Positions 1-9,438 are shown, numbered from the stretch's first letter. The stretch: 64,000 nucleotides of DNA from Arsenicicoccus dermatophilus (GCF_022568795.1 NZ_JAKZHU010000001.1:1-64000), one strand, 5' to 3'. Notes: a model not told the origin generated them from the sequence alone. Made by a program: numbers and translations.

Positions 1-353
1 CGGCGGCGCCCGTCCTGATCCTCGACGAGCCGACGAACCATGCGGACCTGGGCTTCCAGCATGAGCTTCTCCACCTGGTCACCCACCGGGGCGCCACCGT
101 CCTTGCCGCCCTGCACGACGTCAACCTGGCTCTGACCTATTGCCGCCGGGCCGTGGTTCTCGACCAGGGGACGGTATGCGCGGAGGGTCCCGTGGAGTCC
201 GTCCTGACTCCAGCCGTGGTGGACCAGGTGCTCCGGGTGTCGTCTCGTGCCCTGCCGGACCCGCGCGGTGGCACCGTCCTCTCCTTCCGTCGACCCTCTA
301 CCCCTACTCGGACCGACCCTGTCCATGAGTTGATCGGAGCGCAGAGCCCATGA
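1..353 (+). CDS. ABC importer ATPase, siderophore/heme/corrinoid type (C-terminal part)
   Basis: This is the last ~116 residues of an ATP-binding subunit. The 5' part lies left of the window and the frame enters at base 3. A Walker B/D-loop segment VLILDEPTNHADL (about residues 4-16 of the fragment) and an H-loop ALHDVNLAL are visible, the pattern of FecE/FepC/BtuD-like ATPases. Such subunits energise uptake of ferric siderophores, heme or corrinoids through a FecCD-type permease, which would be expected just outside the window. The stop codon overlaps the next start by 4 bp (ATGA), so the ATPase and the binding lipoprotein are translationally coupled. The substrate cannot be read from this fragment. 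Confidence 0.88.
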   Translation, partial: AAPVLILDEPTNHADLGFQHELLHLVTHRGATVLAALHDVNLALTYCRRAVVLDQGTVCAEGPVESVLTPAVVDQVLRVSSRALPDPRGGTVLSFRRPSTPTRTDPVHELIGAQSP

Positions 354-1371
354 CGTCCACCTACGACCGCCTGCTGGCGAGGCGATCTCGATGCTTCGGC
401 GCTGTCGCGCTCGCCGGGATCTCGATCCTGCTGACCGGGTGCGGCGGCGCGGTCACCCCCACCGGGTCGTCGGCCTCCTTGCAGGGAGGCCGCTCCCACG
501 TGACCATGTGCGGCAAGGCCGCCACCTATCCCGCTACCGTTCGACGGATCGTCGCTCTCAACCCGGGTCAGGCCGACCTGGTTGCTCGGTGGGGGCCGGG
601 CGTGCCGTCGTGGGTGTCGCCCAGACGGACGGCCAGCCCGTCCCGCCGTCGGTGAGCTCGGCCGGCGGCAACCCGCGTGTGCTCAGCACCATGGGCCCCC
701 CGGCGCGTGAGGCTCTCCTGGCCGCCCAGCCCGATCTCGTGCTCTCGCCGACGACATACGAGTTCACCGGTGAGAAGGGCTATGCCACGCAGGAGCAGCT
801 CAAGGCAGCGGGGGCATCGACGTATGTCGCGGCGGCCGGCTGCCCCGCTCGCCGATCCACGGCCGAGGTGACCGACCTGCTGAGCGACATCGACGCGCTC
901 GGTGCGATCCTGCACGTCCAGCCGGCCGCTGCCGAGCTGCGTCGCCAGGCCGAGGCACAGCTGCGGGCCGCTGCTGACCGGGCTCGCGGCAAGCCGCAGC
1001 CGACCATGGCTCAGCTCTTCGTCGAGGGGGACACCATCACGGCCATCGGTGCCGGGGTCGAGCACAGCATCGGCAAGGCCGCCGGTGGCCGCAGCGTGTT
1101 CACCCCCCAGGACCCGGCCTTCGCGTCCTTCTTCGCCGCAGAGGTCTCCCGCGAGACGCTGCTTGCGAAGAATCCCGAGGTCATCGTCTTCGGGACCACC
1201 GGACCCGAGCACGAGCGTCGCACCCGGGAGTGGCTGCGCCGGAATCTGCCTGACATCAAGGCTGTGCGTGCCAGCCGGCTCGTGGGCATCCCTGCGGCCC
1301 AGCTGCTGCCCGGCACCTGGGGCAATCTTGACGCCGTGACGACCATCAACGCCGCGCTCTACCCGGGCTGA
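350..1371 (+). pseudogene. Fe-siderophore/metal-type substrate-binding lipoprotein, frameshifted
   Basis: Residues 1-31 form a lipoprotein signal ending in the lipobox LLTGC (Cys31), so the protein would be anchored outside the membrane and deliver ligand to the importer encoded upstream. The segment RRIVALNPGQADL and, after the break, a long C-terminal lobe (LAAQPDLVLS, KNPEVIVFGTTG, GNLDAV) match the FecB/BtuF class III binding-protein fold. The frame opened at 350 ends at 655. The homologous continuation is in the -1 frame from about base 592. One missing G in the G5 run at 591-595 accounts for the shift: with a sixth G the text reads RWGAGRAVVGVAQ. It is either a recent inactivation or a sequencing indel. 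It follows the ATPase with an ATGA overlap. Confidence 0.8.
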
Positions 1372-1395
1372 GGACTGTCCGGGGCGAAGCCTCCT

Positions 1396-4300
1396 TCAGG
1401 ACCACCGCACGACGCGATGACAGGTGGCGAGGGTCCGCTCCCGGTGGCTGATGACCAGGACGGTGCACCCGAGCCGGGACACCGCAGTCATCACCGCGTC
1501 TTCGGCGGCGGCGTCCAAGGAGGCCGTCACCTCGTCGAGGACCAGGATCGCAGGATCCAGCAGCAGCGCCCGGGCCAGGCAGACCCGCGCTCGCTCGCCT
1601 CCGGACAAGGTTGCCCCGCCCTCGCCCAGGAGGGTGTCCAGGCCGTCGGGGAAGGTCGCCCGCGTCAGGGGCAGGCCGGCTCGTGACAGGGCGTCGGTCA
1701 GCTCCTCCGGCGATGCCTGCCACGCGCCGAGGCGCAGGTTGTCGGCCAGGGTCCCGTGCACCAGGGGGGCGTCCTGCTCGACCAGCTGCACCACTCGTGG
1801 CCGTTCGTCGTCCGGGATCCGGGCCGGGGTCGCCCCGCGACGAGCACCAGGCCCTCGTCCTGCTCCCACAGGCCCACGAGCAGCCGCGCCAAGGTGGACT
1901 TCCCGATGCCCGACGGGCCCGCGATGCCCACATGCTCCCCCGCGCCCAGGTCGAGGTCGGGCACCCGCACCCGGGACCGGTCGCCGAGCCTGACGACCGC
2001 CCCACGCGTGACCACGGCTCGCCGGTCCGCCTCCGCCGGCACCTCTGGGACGTGGTCGTCCCCCACGGCGGGAGCAGACGCGTCGCAGCCCAGGTCGATG
2101 CCGTCGGCCACCCGGCGGGCGCAGGCCCGGTGCGGCTGCAGACGGGCCGTGGTGGCGATCGCCTCCGCGACCGGCGCCAGCACCGTCAGGGCCCCTGCCA
2201 GCAGGCACGGCAGCCACACCGGGTCCGTCCCCGGCTGCGCCCAGGCGGCGAGGAGCAGCGCGACGGCGGTAGCCACCACGACGGCTTCCCGGGCCGTGGT
2301 CCCCAGTGCCTCCAGCAGGCGGATGCGGCGCGCCGGCACGTCCATGTGCTCCGCCAGGGCCGACAGGTCGGTCACAGCCTGCTCGCGCCGGCCCAGGACC
2401 AGGATCTCTCTCGTGCCAGCCAGGAGGTCGACGACCGTCGAGGACAGGTCCGCCAACCTCGCCTGCTGCGCCTCGCCCCACCGGTCCCCCCGGCCCTGGA
2501 CCGCGACCGTCACCAGGGCCAGCAGGGAGGTGCCCAGCAGCAGGACCACCGCCATGGCGGGAGAGAGCAGAGCGAGCAGCGGCACCGCCACCAGCACCAG
2601 CACGGCGGCGGCCGCCAGCTGGGCGACGGTATGCGCGTAGAAGAACTCGAGCCGTTCGACGTCGGACATCGCCGTGGCCGCCAACCGGCCGGAGTGCACG
2701 GCGCGTCGTGACGGCACCCCGCGGGCGTAGCCGTCATACAGGGCCATCCGCAGCCGGGCCAGCACCCGGTAGGCCACGTCGTGAGAGATGTCCATCTCGT
2801 GCCAGGTCAGCACCGGCCGCACGAGGGCCAGCAGGACGGCAGCCACCCACCATCCCGGACCGTCGACCCGGCGGTCCACGACGGCGGTGGCGACGAGGTG
2901 GGCCGTGGCCACCGACAGGCCCACGAGAGAGACGGCCGCGGCCAGGTCCACCACCGTGGTCCAGGCCAGCGCTGCTCGCTCCGGACGCAGGTGGGGCAGC
3001 AGGCGGGCCATGTCCTGGACGGTCGATCGGCCCCCGGTCGTCCCGGGCCCCTCCAGCGCCGCCCGGCCCTGCTTGTCGTCACCGCCGACGGGTGCGGGGA
3101 CGCCGGTCCCCGCAGGGACACCGTCGTCCACCGGGACGTCGGATCCGCTCGACTCCTCGGCCGGGACCTCGACGACCTTGCCCTCCTCGAGGCGCAGGAC
3201 CAGGTCGGCGGCGGCCAGGGCCTCGGGGCGATGGGCGATCATCACCACGATCGCACTCCGGGACCGGGTCCGCAGCGTGGCGAGGACCTGACGCGAGGCC
3301 CCCTCGTCCAGGGCGCTGGTGGGCTCGTCCAGCAGCAGGAGGTCGGCCCGGGCGAGCAGGGCTCGGGCGACCGCCAGGCGCTGACGCTGCCCGCCCGACA
3401 GGTCGTGCCCTGCCTCCCCGATGCGGGTGGCCAGCCCGTCGGGCCAGCCTCGCACCGTCCCGGCAAGCCCCACGGACTCGAGCGCCTCCCACAGCTCTGC
3501 CTCCGGGGCGGAGGGGTTGCTCGTGCGCAACGTCTGCGCCACCGTCCCGGGGAAGAGGTAGGAGCGCTGGGACACCACGGCGACGTGGTCCGGGCGCCGG
3601 ACCGACCCCCGCTGGGGCTGGAGCAGACCGAGAGCCAGGTCGAGCAGCGTCGACTTGCCGGAGCCCGAGGGGCCCGTGAGGGCGACCAGCCGGCCGGGCC
3701 GCAGCGCGAGCGTGGCACCGCGCAGGACGGGGACTTCCGGGCCGTAGCTGAACTCGACGTCCTCCAGGACGAGCTCGCGGACCTCCTGGCCCGCGAGCGG
3801 GCTCGGCTCGGCGGCCGGTCGCCCGGCGCAAGCCGTGGGCGACGCCACGGCGGACGACCCGGGATGCAGCGCGGCGTCCAGGCTGTCCAGGGCCGACAGC
3901 CCCAGGTAGCCGGCGTGCCAGGCCCGTGCCAGGTCACGCACGGGTCGGAAGGCCTCCGAGGCCAGCAGCAGCACCAGGTAGGGCTGAGCCGTCTCGCCAC
4001 CGCCGGGGCCGAGGCCGACCGCGTGCAGCGCTGCCAGACCTGAGGCCAGCAGCAGACCCGCCTGGATGCCGAGATCGATCAGCCCGGTGTCCAGCAGCGA
4101 CAGCCGCATCGTCGAGACCGTGTCGCGGTGCAGGGCGTCCGAGCGCGCCGCGAGGGCCGCCCGACGACGGTGCACCGCGCCCAGCACCCGCAGCGTCGGC
4201 ATGACCCGCAAGGACTCCAGGTGGTCTGCGCTCAGGGCCTCGTAGCTGTCCCAGTGGCTGCGCCCACGCCGCAGGAGAAGCCGGCGCCAGGCGCGCGGCC

Positions 4301-4907
4301 CCAGGACGGCCACCGCGATGCACGCCGCGAGAGCCGCCGCAGCCCAAGGATCCAGCACCGCGAGCACCACGAGGATCACCGGGCACAGGCACCAGACCTG
4401 CAGCGCCGCCGGGATGTAGGTGCTGGCGTAGGCATCGACCCCCTCCACCCCCTCGGTGAGCGCCAGCCGGCGGGCGCCCATCCGGTCGGACGCGTCATAC
4501 AGCCGAGCCGGGGTCAGCAAGGACCGCAGGACCTGCTCTCGCAGGCATCCACGCACCGCCGCACCCAGACGGGCCGCCGCGCGCGCCTGCGCCAGGACCA
4601 GCAGTGCCCGCGTCATCAGGCAGGCCAGCACCCCGGCCACAGGTCCCCAGACGTCCTGCGCAGCCGTTGCCCCCCGCGCCGCGCCCGCGACCCGGGCCAG
4701 GGTCAGGGCCAGGCAGATCGCCTGGACCCAGTAGGTGACGGTGACCCCCAGCTGGAGCAGCACGGTCGCGCCGAGCCGTCGAGGATGCCGCGCAGCCAGC
4801 CGCCACAGGCGGACGTCGACGGCGCGGGCGACGAGCCTGGTGATCGGTGGATCGGACCGCTCCTCTGCAGCGAGCGGAGCCGGAGCCTCGACGGCGGGGC
4901 TGATCAT
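1396..4907 (-). pseudogene. Fused double ABC exporter (TMD-NBD-TMD-NBD, CydDC-like), frameshifted in second NBD
   Basis: The start ATG at 4907 has a good ribosome site (GGAGG, 4 nt away) and overlaps the stop of the dehydrogenase gene (ATGA). A first transmembrane domain is followed by an NBD with GPSGSGKST, LSGGQRQRLAVARALL and [12 protein letters not shown] second transmembrane domain is followed by an NBD with GPSGIGKST, LSGGERARVCLARALL and ILVLDEVTASLD. The second NBD is split: the frame shifts near 1833-1836, and one extra G in the run restores VAGATPARIPDDERP and then an intact end at 1396. Fused CydDC-like exporters of about 1,150 residues are known in actinobacteria. As the last gene of the azole-peptide operon it is the likely product exporter or immunity pump. 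Decay versus sequence error is unresolved. Confidence 0.82.
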
Positions 4908-6025
4908 GCGTCCTCCAGGACGAGGGCGTGGCTGACGTGGCCGTGGACCGGGCCGTGGACCCACCCGGACACGGGGCGCCCGCCCCGTCCGGTGGCCAGG
5001 GCACGGGTCAGGTCGAGGGCGGCCTGGTGGTGGGCCTGCCACTGCTGGGCCGGGTCAGGCTCGGCGTGGTAGAGCCGGACCGTGCGGCAGCCGTCGATCC
5101 AGTGCTGCCCGGAGCACCACGGTCCCAGCGGTGGCCGACCGTGCGCGGTGCCAGCGCCGCCGGCTCGGGTGCGGTCGGTCAGGCTGCGGGGATCCGGGCT
5201 GCGCCGGGTGCGGAGCACGGCGTACGACAGGGGCGGTGGCGGCTCCTGCGGCAGAGGTGGAGGTCGGTCGACACCGAGCTCGACGATGCCGGGGATCCAG
5301 GAAGGGGCAGGTGTGTCCAGCCCGACGGGGAGGGCGATGCCCAGCGGGTCCGCATCGCCCTCGACTCCCGTGTCCGGGTCGGTGGTGCCGGCACGGATCT
5401 CGACCGCCAGCAGGGCGGTCTCCGGGGCGGATCCCGGCCACACGAGGGACCAGGTGTCCACGTCGGGCAGGCCGACGGCCTGCGCGAGGGCGGCGGCATC
5501 GGCACGGACGGTCTGCCAGGGCACGCCGGCGCCCGTCAGACCCGCCCTGAGCAAGGCGTAGGCATAGGCCGCGTCACCGATGACGCATGGTGCTGCGCGA
5601 TGGTGGTAGCGCGCCGCCGTGCGCCGCGGCAGCGCGGTCAGGGTCACCCTGGCCCGGCCCGGTGCGGTCGCACCCCGTTCCGGGCCGGAGGCGCGCCGGG
5701 TGAACGACCCGGTGTCGGGGTCGAGCACGTGGTGCCCGACGGGCAGGTCGAAGCCACGTCCGCACGCCACGTGCCACTGCACGGGCTGGCACGCGCCGGC
5801 GGAGGGTGCGCCCCGGCGCCTGAGGCGGGTGGGCCGGCCCGTCCCGGGCTCGAGGTGGTGGTCGGGTCCCCAGCCGAGGATCCGGACCAGCTTCCCGAGC
5901 GGGGCCTCGCATCCGCTGCCAGGGCGTACGGCGGGTCCGAGCCACCGGTTCGCGCGGGGACCGGGGTGCGTCATGGGTCCGGGAGAGAGCGCAGTGAAGG
6001 CCCGGTCGTCCGTGGGAGAGGTCAT
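4904..6025 (-). CDS. SagB-type FMN-dependent azoline dehydrogenase (TOMM)
   Basis: The protein is 373 residues and matches the nitroreductase-like SagB/McbC family, which oxidises azolines to azoles in thiazole/oxazole-modified peptides using FMN. Visible are LGKLVRILGWG (~43-53), the flavin-site segment RRRGAPSAGACQP (~69-81), a GLPxGxHxLDP-like stretch (DLPVGHHVLDP), and R-x6-RYHHRAAPCVIGDAAYAYALL (~140-160) typical of the second half of the fold. The C-terminal ~150 residues are diverged and Pro-rich. The gene lies 7 nt after the YcaO stop and overlaps the exporter start, so it is mid-operon. An alternative is another nitroreductase, but the neighbour genes argue for the TOMM role. Confidence 0.8.
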   Translation of the reverse strand: MTSPTDDRAFTALSPGPMTHPGPRANRWLGPAVRPGSGCEAPLGKLVRILGWGPDHHLEPGTGRPTRLRRRGAPSAGACQPVQWHVACGRGFDLPVGHHVLDPDTGSFTRRASGPERGATAPGRARVTLTALPRRTAARYHHRAAPCVIGDAAYAYALLRAGLTGAGVPWQTVRADAAALAQAVGLPDVDTWSLVWPGSAPETALLAVEIRAGTTDPDTGVEGDADPLGIALPVGLDTPAPSWIPGIVELGVDRPPPLPQEPPPPLSYAVLRTRRSPDPRSLTDRTRAGGAGTAHGRPPLGPWCSGQHWIDGCRTVRLYHAEPDPAQQWQAHHQAALDLTRALATGRGGRPVSGWVHGPVHGHVSHALVLEDA

Positions 6026-6032
6026 CGCATCC

Positions 6033-7427
6033 TCACATGTGCGGTGCGGGGGCCAGGGTCAGGTCGTCCGGCCCGGCGGGGACGGGACGGCCCCAGGACC
6101 GGGCCGCCTGCGCGAACCGCGGCATGCCGTAGTAGGCGAACGCGGCTGGGGCGTTGGGGACCAGGTCGCCCACGAGGACCCGGGCCACGCGCAGCCCCGT
6201 GGGGGCGATGTCCGGGGTCGTGAGGTCATGGACGACGACCCGGTGCCCGGCCTCTGCCAGCCGGCGGCGCAGGATGGAGGCCGGCACCGGGGACACCTCG
6301 GTCAACGACCCCGTCCCGAGCGACGGCTGCGTGAACCTGCCTGCGAGGTGGTGGAGCCGAGGGTCCTGCCACAGCTGGACGTGGGCGCCCAGGTCTCGGA
6401 CCAGGCGCAGCTGGTCCCCTGCGCTGTCCAGGTAGCGTCGGTCGCTCCGGTGCTCCAGGTGCAGGCCTTTGGCCATGAGGCCCGCCTCGACGGCCTGGTA
6501 GACCCACCCGTCGGCCTCGACGGTGCCCAGCGTGTAGATCCAGGTGTGCACCGCCTCCAGAACCGCTTTGCGGGCGGCCTCGGCCGGGTCTGCCTTGGCC
6601 GAGAAGCCTGCGGCATACACGTCCGTGAGGGGATCGTGGACCAGGGCCGCGAAGGCCGGTGCTAGGTCGGAGGGCATCACCACGACCCAGAACCGCAGGT
6701 CACATCCCTGCATGGCCTCGGTCAGCCCGGGCACGGTGGCTGGATCGATCCCGCGGGCAGGGCCGTCCAGGTGCCACCACAGCTCGAGGGCGTCCCTCTC
6801 GACGACCTCGAAGAGTGCCCGGTCGATCGCGTCGGCCAGACCCTGACCGGTCGCGATGCCGGCGTAGTTGAGATGGTGCACCCTGGGCAGGTGGCGGTAG
6901 CGGCGCAGCCGCCAGTTCAGGTGCACCAGGCTGGACGGCGCCCACACCTGCGGGCCGGCACCCCGGGCAGCCAGGTCGGGATGGTCCTCGGCGCAGGGTA
7001 CCCACAGGGTCGGGGTGTCCTGCGTGAGGTCGGTGCACTCGAACCCCGGGCGGGCGAGCTGCCAGTCCGCGAACCGTGGCAGCGTCTCGAGGTCGATCAC
7101 CTCCAGGCCCTCGGCACGCAGCTCCCGTGCGGTCCCCTGGCGCAGACCCTCGCCCCCGGGAGGAAGGTGGTTGCCGCAGTACCTCTCGCAGGCCTCGCCG
7201 ACCGCGGCCATCCAGGCGCCTTGGGCGTCGCCGAAGGTCGTTCCGAGCGATACCCGATCGGCGGGCCACTCGCCGAGGCGGCGTGCGTCGGACACCTCTG
7301 CGGTCAGGGATGTGTAGGCCTGTGGTGCCCGCTCGGGAGTGAGGACCTCACGCACTCGGCGGATGATCCCGCACTGCTCGTCGACGAGGGCGTCCAGGGG
7401 CCAGGCCTGGCGGTCGGTGATGCTCAT
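6033..7427 (-). CDS. YcaO-domain cyclodehydratase (TOMM azoline-forming D protein)
   Basis: The protein is 464 residues from ATG 7427. GGAG sits 6 nt upstream and the start overlaps the previous stop (ATGA). YcaO enzymes use ATP to phosphorylate backbone amides and cyclise Ser, Thr or Cys of a precursor peptide. The two ATP/Mg-binding helices are clear: AVGEACERYCGN near the N-terminus and AIDRALFEVVERDALELWW in the middle. The C-terminus ends in APAPHM, a reduced form of the Pro-rich tail typical of peptide-modifying YcaOs. Together with the E1-like partner upstream and the dehydrogenase downstream it makes the core azole synthetase. The peptide encoded at 9253-9354 is the probable substrate. 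An upstream in-frame ATG at 7457 is less likely because it lacks a ribosome site. Confidence 0.93.
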   Translation of the reverse strand: MSITDRQAWPLDALVDEQCGIIRRVREVLTPERAPQAYTSLTAEVSDARRLGEWPADRVSLGTTFGDAQGAWMAAVGEACERYCGNHLPPGGEGLRQGTARELRAEGLEVIDLETLPRFADWQLARPGFECTDLTQDTPTLWVPCAEDHPDLAARGAGPQVWAPSSLVHLNWRLRRYRHLPRVHHLNYAGIATGQGLADAIDRALFEVVERDALELWWHLDGPARGIDPATVPGLTEAMQGCDLRFWVVVMPSDLAPAFAALVHDPLTDVYAAGFSAKADPAEAARKAVLEAVHTWIYTLGTVEADGWVYQAVEAGLMAKGLHLEHRSDRRYLDSAGDQLRLVRDLGAHVQLWQDPRLHHLAGRFTQPSLGTGSLTEVSPVPASILRRRLAEAGHRVVVHDLTTPDIAPTGLRVARVLVGDLVPNAPAAFAYYGMPRFAQAARSWGRPVPAGPDDLTLAPAPHM

Positions 7428-8482
7428 GCAGCTCTCCTGGGGGAGGTGGGGATCCATCCGGAGCGGGGGTCCAGGCGCAGCCAGGTCTGCAGCCGCCGCG
7501 CTTGGAGGGTGGTGGGGTGGTACGCGGCTGCCGCTTCGGCCCAGGCCGTGACGACAGGCATCAGTCCGCCCCAGGTGCGCAGCGCGGCCCTGACCGGGTG
7601 GTCCTGGGCCAGCTCGGTGCCCATCCCATGGCCCCAGTCACCCGTGACCAGGGATGCCGGGCCGGGCCACGATCCGGCGAGCAGCCGCGCGTCCTCGGCG
7701 AAGAAGTCGTGGTCGCCGGTCACCACCAGGACAGGCAGGTTCATCGGCGACCACCGGGCGACGGGGTCAGGCCGGGGTGCGTCCCAGAGCCGTCGCCACA
7801 GCACGGGCAGGTCCGCCTGCGCGGTGGCAGCCGTTGACCGGGGCAGGACGGCGAGGATCTCCGGCGGCAGGTCGTCCAGCACCGATCGGACGCCGCCCTG
7901 CTCGGCCCGGGCGCACAGCAGGTCGAGGGCGGCCGGGGACACGGGCGGACCTGAGACCCGTCCGCACCCGTGCTGCAGCCACCACCCGAGGCGGTCTCGC
8001 ACGCGGGGGGTCCCGTCGGGGGCATGCGCGGTGTCCCACAGCCCGAGCGCCGGCACCATGGCCACGATCCCGGCCGGCCTGGGTCCGCCTGTTCGGGTCA
8101 GCACCCTGGCGGCCTCGAGGGCGGCATGGGCGCCGTACGACGAGCCGCTCAGCAACAAGGCACCCTGCACCCGCCCGGCCGTCGCCAGCGCGCGTACGGT
8201 GTCGGCTCCGTCCGATCCTTCGTGCTCGTAGGGGATCCACCGCCCGCCAGATCCGTGGCGGCCTCTCACGTCCTGGACGTAGGCGTGGTATCCCGCGCGG
8301 GCCCAGCTCGACGCCTCGGGCACGAGCCTCGACGCGTCGTAGGGGGTCCGGATCAGCACGGTGCCGCGAGCCCGCTCGGGGCAGGACGGCACGTGCAGGG
8401 TGCGCAGCGTGGTGCCGTCGCCGGCGACGACGTCGATCAAGGTCGCATCGGTCGGGGTCGCATCGGTCGAACGAGTTCTCAT
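7424..8482 (-). CDS. X-Pro dipeptidyl-peptidase/CocE-like (S15) alpha/beta hydrolase
   Basis: The protein is 352 residues. The nucleophile elbow is GSSYGA (GxSYxG, the S15/CocE signature). An oxyanion-region DVRGRHGSGG precedes it, and the acid and base are likely in VTGDHDFF and TGDWGHGMG. The family cleaves X-Pro dipeptides or acyl esters. No signal peptide is present, so it is cytoplasmic. Its start and stop both overlap neighbours by 4 bp inside the azole-peptide operon, so it probably trims, hydrolyses or resets the modified peptide, or provides self-protection. That role is inferred from context. It lacks the large C-terminal jelly-roll of classical X-Pro peptidases and is shorter than the usual 500-600 residues. 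Confidence 0.82.
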   Translation of the reverse strand: MRTRSTDATPTDATLIDVVAGDGTTLRTLHVPSCPERARGTVLIRTPYDASRLVPEASSWARAGYHAYVQDVRGRHGSGGRWIPYEHEGSDGADTVRALATAGRVQGALLLSGSSYGAHAALEAARVLTRTGGPRPAGIVAMVPALGLWDTAHAPDGTPRVRDRLGWWLQHGCGRVSGPPVSPAALDLLCARAEQGGVRSVLDDLPPEILAVLPRSTAATAQADLPVLWRRLWDAPRPDPVARWSPMNLPVLVVTGDHDFFAEDARLLAGSWPGPASLVTGDWGHGMGTELAQDHPVRAALRTWGGLMPVVTAWAEAAAAYHPTTLQARRLQTWLRLDPRSGWIPTSPRRAA

Positions 8483-9168
8483 GGAAGCGGCTCCGTCTCG
8501 GGCACCCGCAGCACGGGGTGCTCGCTGCGACGCAGGGGGGTCATCTCCAGCCGGAACAGCAGGCTCGGTCCGCGGGTGGGAACCTGGTGGAGAAGGTCCA
8601 AGCAGGATTCCAGGACGTGCGCGGCCGCCAGCGCCGCGGCGACTGGTGGCAGGTCGAGGAGCGGGTCGCCGCCCACCTCGTGCCAGGTTCGTGCGAGGTG
8701 CTCGGGTGCGGGGCTGGCCGCCATCCTCCGGGCGCGCACGTCGACGGCCCGGACGGCGCGCGGATCTGACGGGTCGGCGAGCGGGTGGACGAAGAGCACA
8801 TCGTCCTCGCGGTGAACCCGCACGACCGCGAGACCGGCCGCCAGGTCCGCGTCCGCGATGTCCTCGTCGTCCTGGTTGCGGATGGCGTGCAGGGCCAGGG
8901 TGAGCGAGGCGTCGGCAGGGGCGGCACAGGTGCGGTCGGTGACCTCCTGCGGGCTGCCCACCTGCGCGAGCGCGCTCAGGGCGGGGCCGAAGATCTGCGG
9001 TGCGTCCCCACGGACGCGGATCCCGGCTCGCTGAGGACGCCGACGTGCGGCGCGCTGCGCGAGAACCTCGTCCACCTGAGCGGTCGAGGCTTGGGGGGCG
9101 ATGCGAAGGAAGGCTCCGTCGGCCGCGCGGACGACACGCGACCCGGACGAGGGGGGACTCGTCGGCAT
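8479..9168 (-). CDS. TOMM cyclodehydratase E1-like partner (C protein), reduced
   Basis: The 229-residue protein starts at ATG 9168 with GAGG 7 nt upstream. The C-terminal part, a helix rich in Ala/Leu preceding ESCLDLLHQVPTRGPSLLFRLE and then HPVLRVP at about 217-223, is the tail found in SagC/ThiF-like cyclodehydratase partners, where it usually reads HPVLPVP followed by a Cys pair. The Cys zinc ligands and the ATP-binding Rossmann motif are missing. I therefore read it as a reduced docking protein that recruits the precursor leader to YcaO. The N-terminal half could hold the leader-recognition (RRE) domain, but I cannot confirm that by eye. It is the first enzyme gene after the precursor, with a 4-bp overlap to the hydrolase. 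Confidence 0.68.
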   Translation of the reverse strand: MPTSPPSSGSRVVRAADGAFLRIAPQASTAQVDEVLAQRAARRRPQRAGIRVRGDAPQIFGPALSALAQVGSPQEVTDRTCAAPADASLTLALHAIRNQDDEDIADADLAAGLAVVRVHREDDVLFVHPLADPSDPRAVRAVDVRARRMAASPAPEHLARTWHEVGGDPLLDLPPVAAALAAAHVLESCLDLLHQVPTRGPSLLFRLEMTPLRRSEHPVLRVPETEPLP

Positions 9169-9207
9169 GAAAGGTCCTCACAGCTCATGAGCACGGTCTC
9201 GGTCAGG

Positions 9208-9223
9208 GCTGCGGGCCCGCAGC
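9208..9223 (-). terminator. Hairpin between precursor and enzyme genes (possible attenuator)
   Basis: GCTGCGGGCCCGCAGC is a perfect 16-bp palindrome 29 nt downstream of the peptide stop codon. A partial second copy of the same GC-rich core lies at 9233-9245. There is no U tract. In RiPP operons a stem here commonly makes the precursor transcript more abundant than the enzyme transcripts; that is the inferred use. Confidence 0.5.
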
Positions 9224-9252
9224 GACGTGGCCACGGGCCCGCAGCGAACGCG

Positions 9253-9354
9253 TCAGACCTCGAAGGGGTTCTCCACGAGGGCGTTCGAGTGCGACGCAGA
9301 CAGGTGGGCCAGGTGCTCGGTCTCCTGGATCTCCACGGCGATGTCGTTCTCCAT
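9253..9354 (-). CDS. Candidate azole-peptide precursor (33 aa)
   Basis: This short gene has ATG at 9354, AGGAG 6 nt upstream and a stop at 9253-9255. The peptide has an acidic N-terminal half (Glu/Asp at residues 2, 4, 8, 11, 13) that looks like a leader, and a C-terminal half SASHSNALVENPFEV (19-33). The alternating Ser19-Ala-Ser21-His-Ser23 block offers three heterocyclisation sites flanking a histidine. There is no Cys. It is the first gene behind a strong promoter (9410-9438) and precedes the modification genes, which is the standard place for a RiPP precursor. I recognise no known precursor family in it. The cleavage point and modified residues are inference. Confidence 0.72.
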   Translation of the reverse strand: MENDIAVEIQETEHLAHLSASHSNALVENPFEV

Positions 9355-9409
9355 GGTGTTCTCCTCTCATTTCAGTGATGCAACGTCACCGAGGGTCGAT
9401 GACTATCCG

Positions 9410-9438
9410 ACCATAACTTTAATGAGTATCGTTCTCAA
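9410..9438 (-). promoter_or_regulatory. Promoter of the azole-peptide operon
   Basis: On the minus strand TTGAGA (9438-9433) and TATGGT (9415-9410) are separated by exactly 17 bp, a near-consensus vegetative promoter in a region otherwise GC-rich. Transcription would start near 9403, giving a roughly 50-nt leader before the peptide ATG at 9354. Confidence 0.75.

Noticed and set aside
7427-7457. Earlier start for the YcaO gene at 7457
   Set aside because: ATG 7427 has GGAG at correct spacing and gives the ATGA overlap seen at other joints of the operon.
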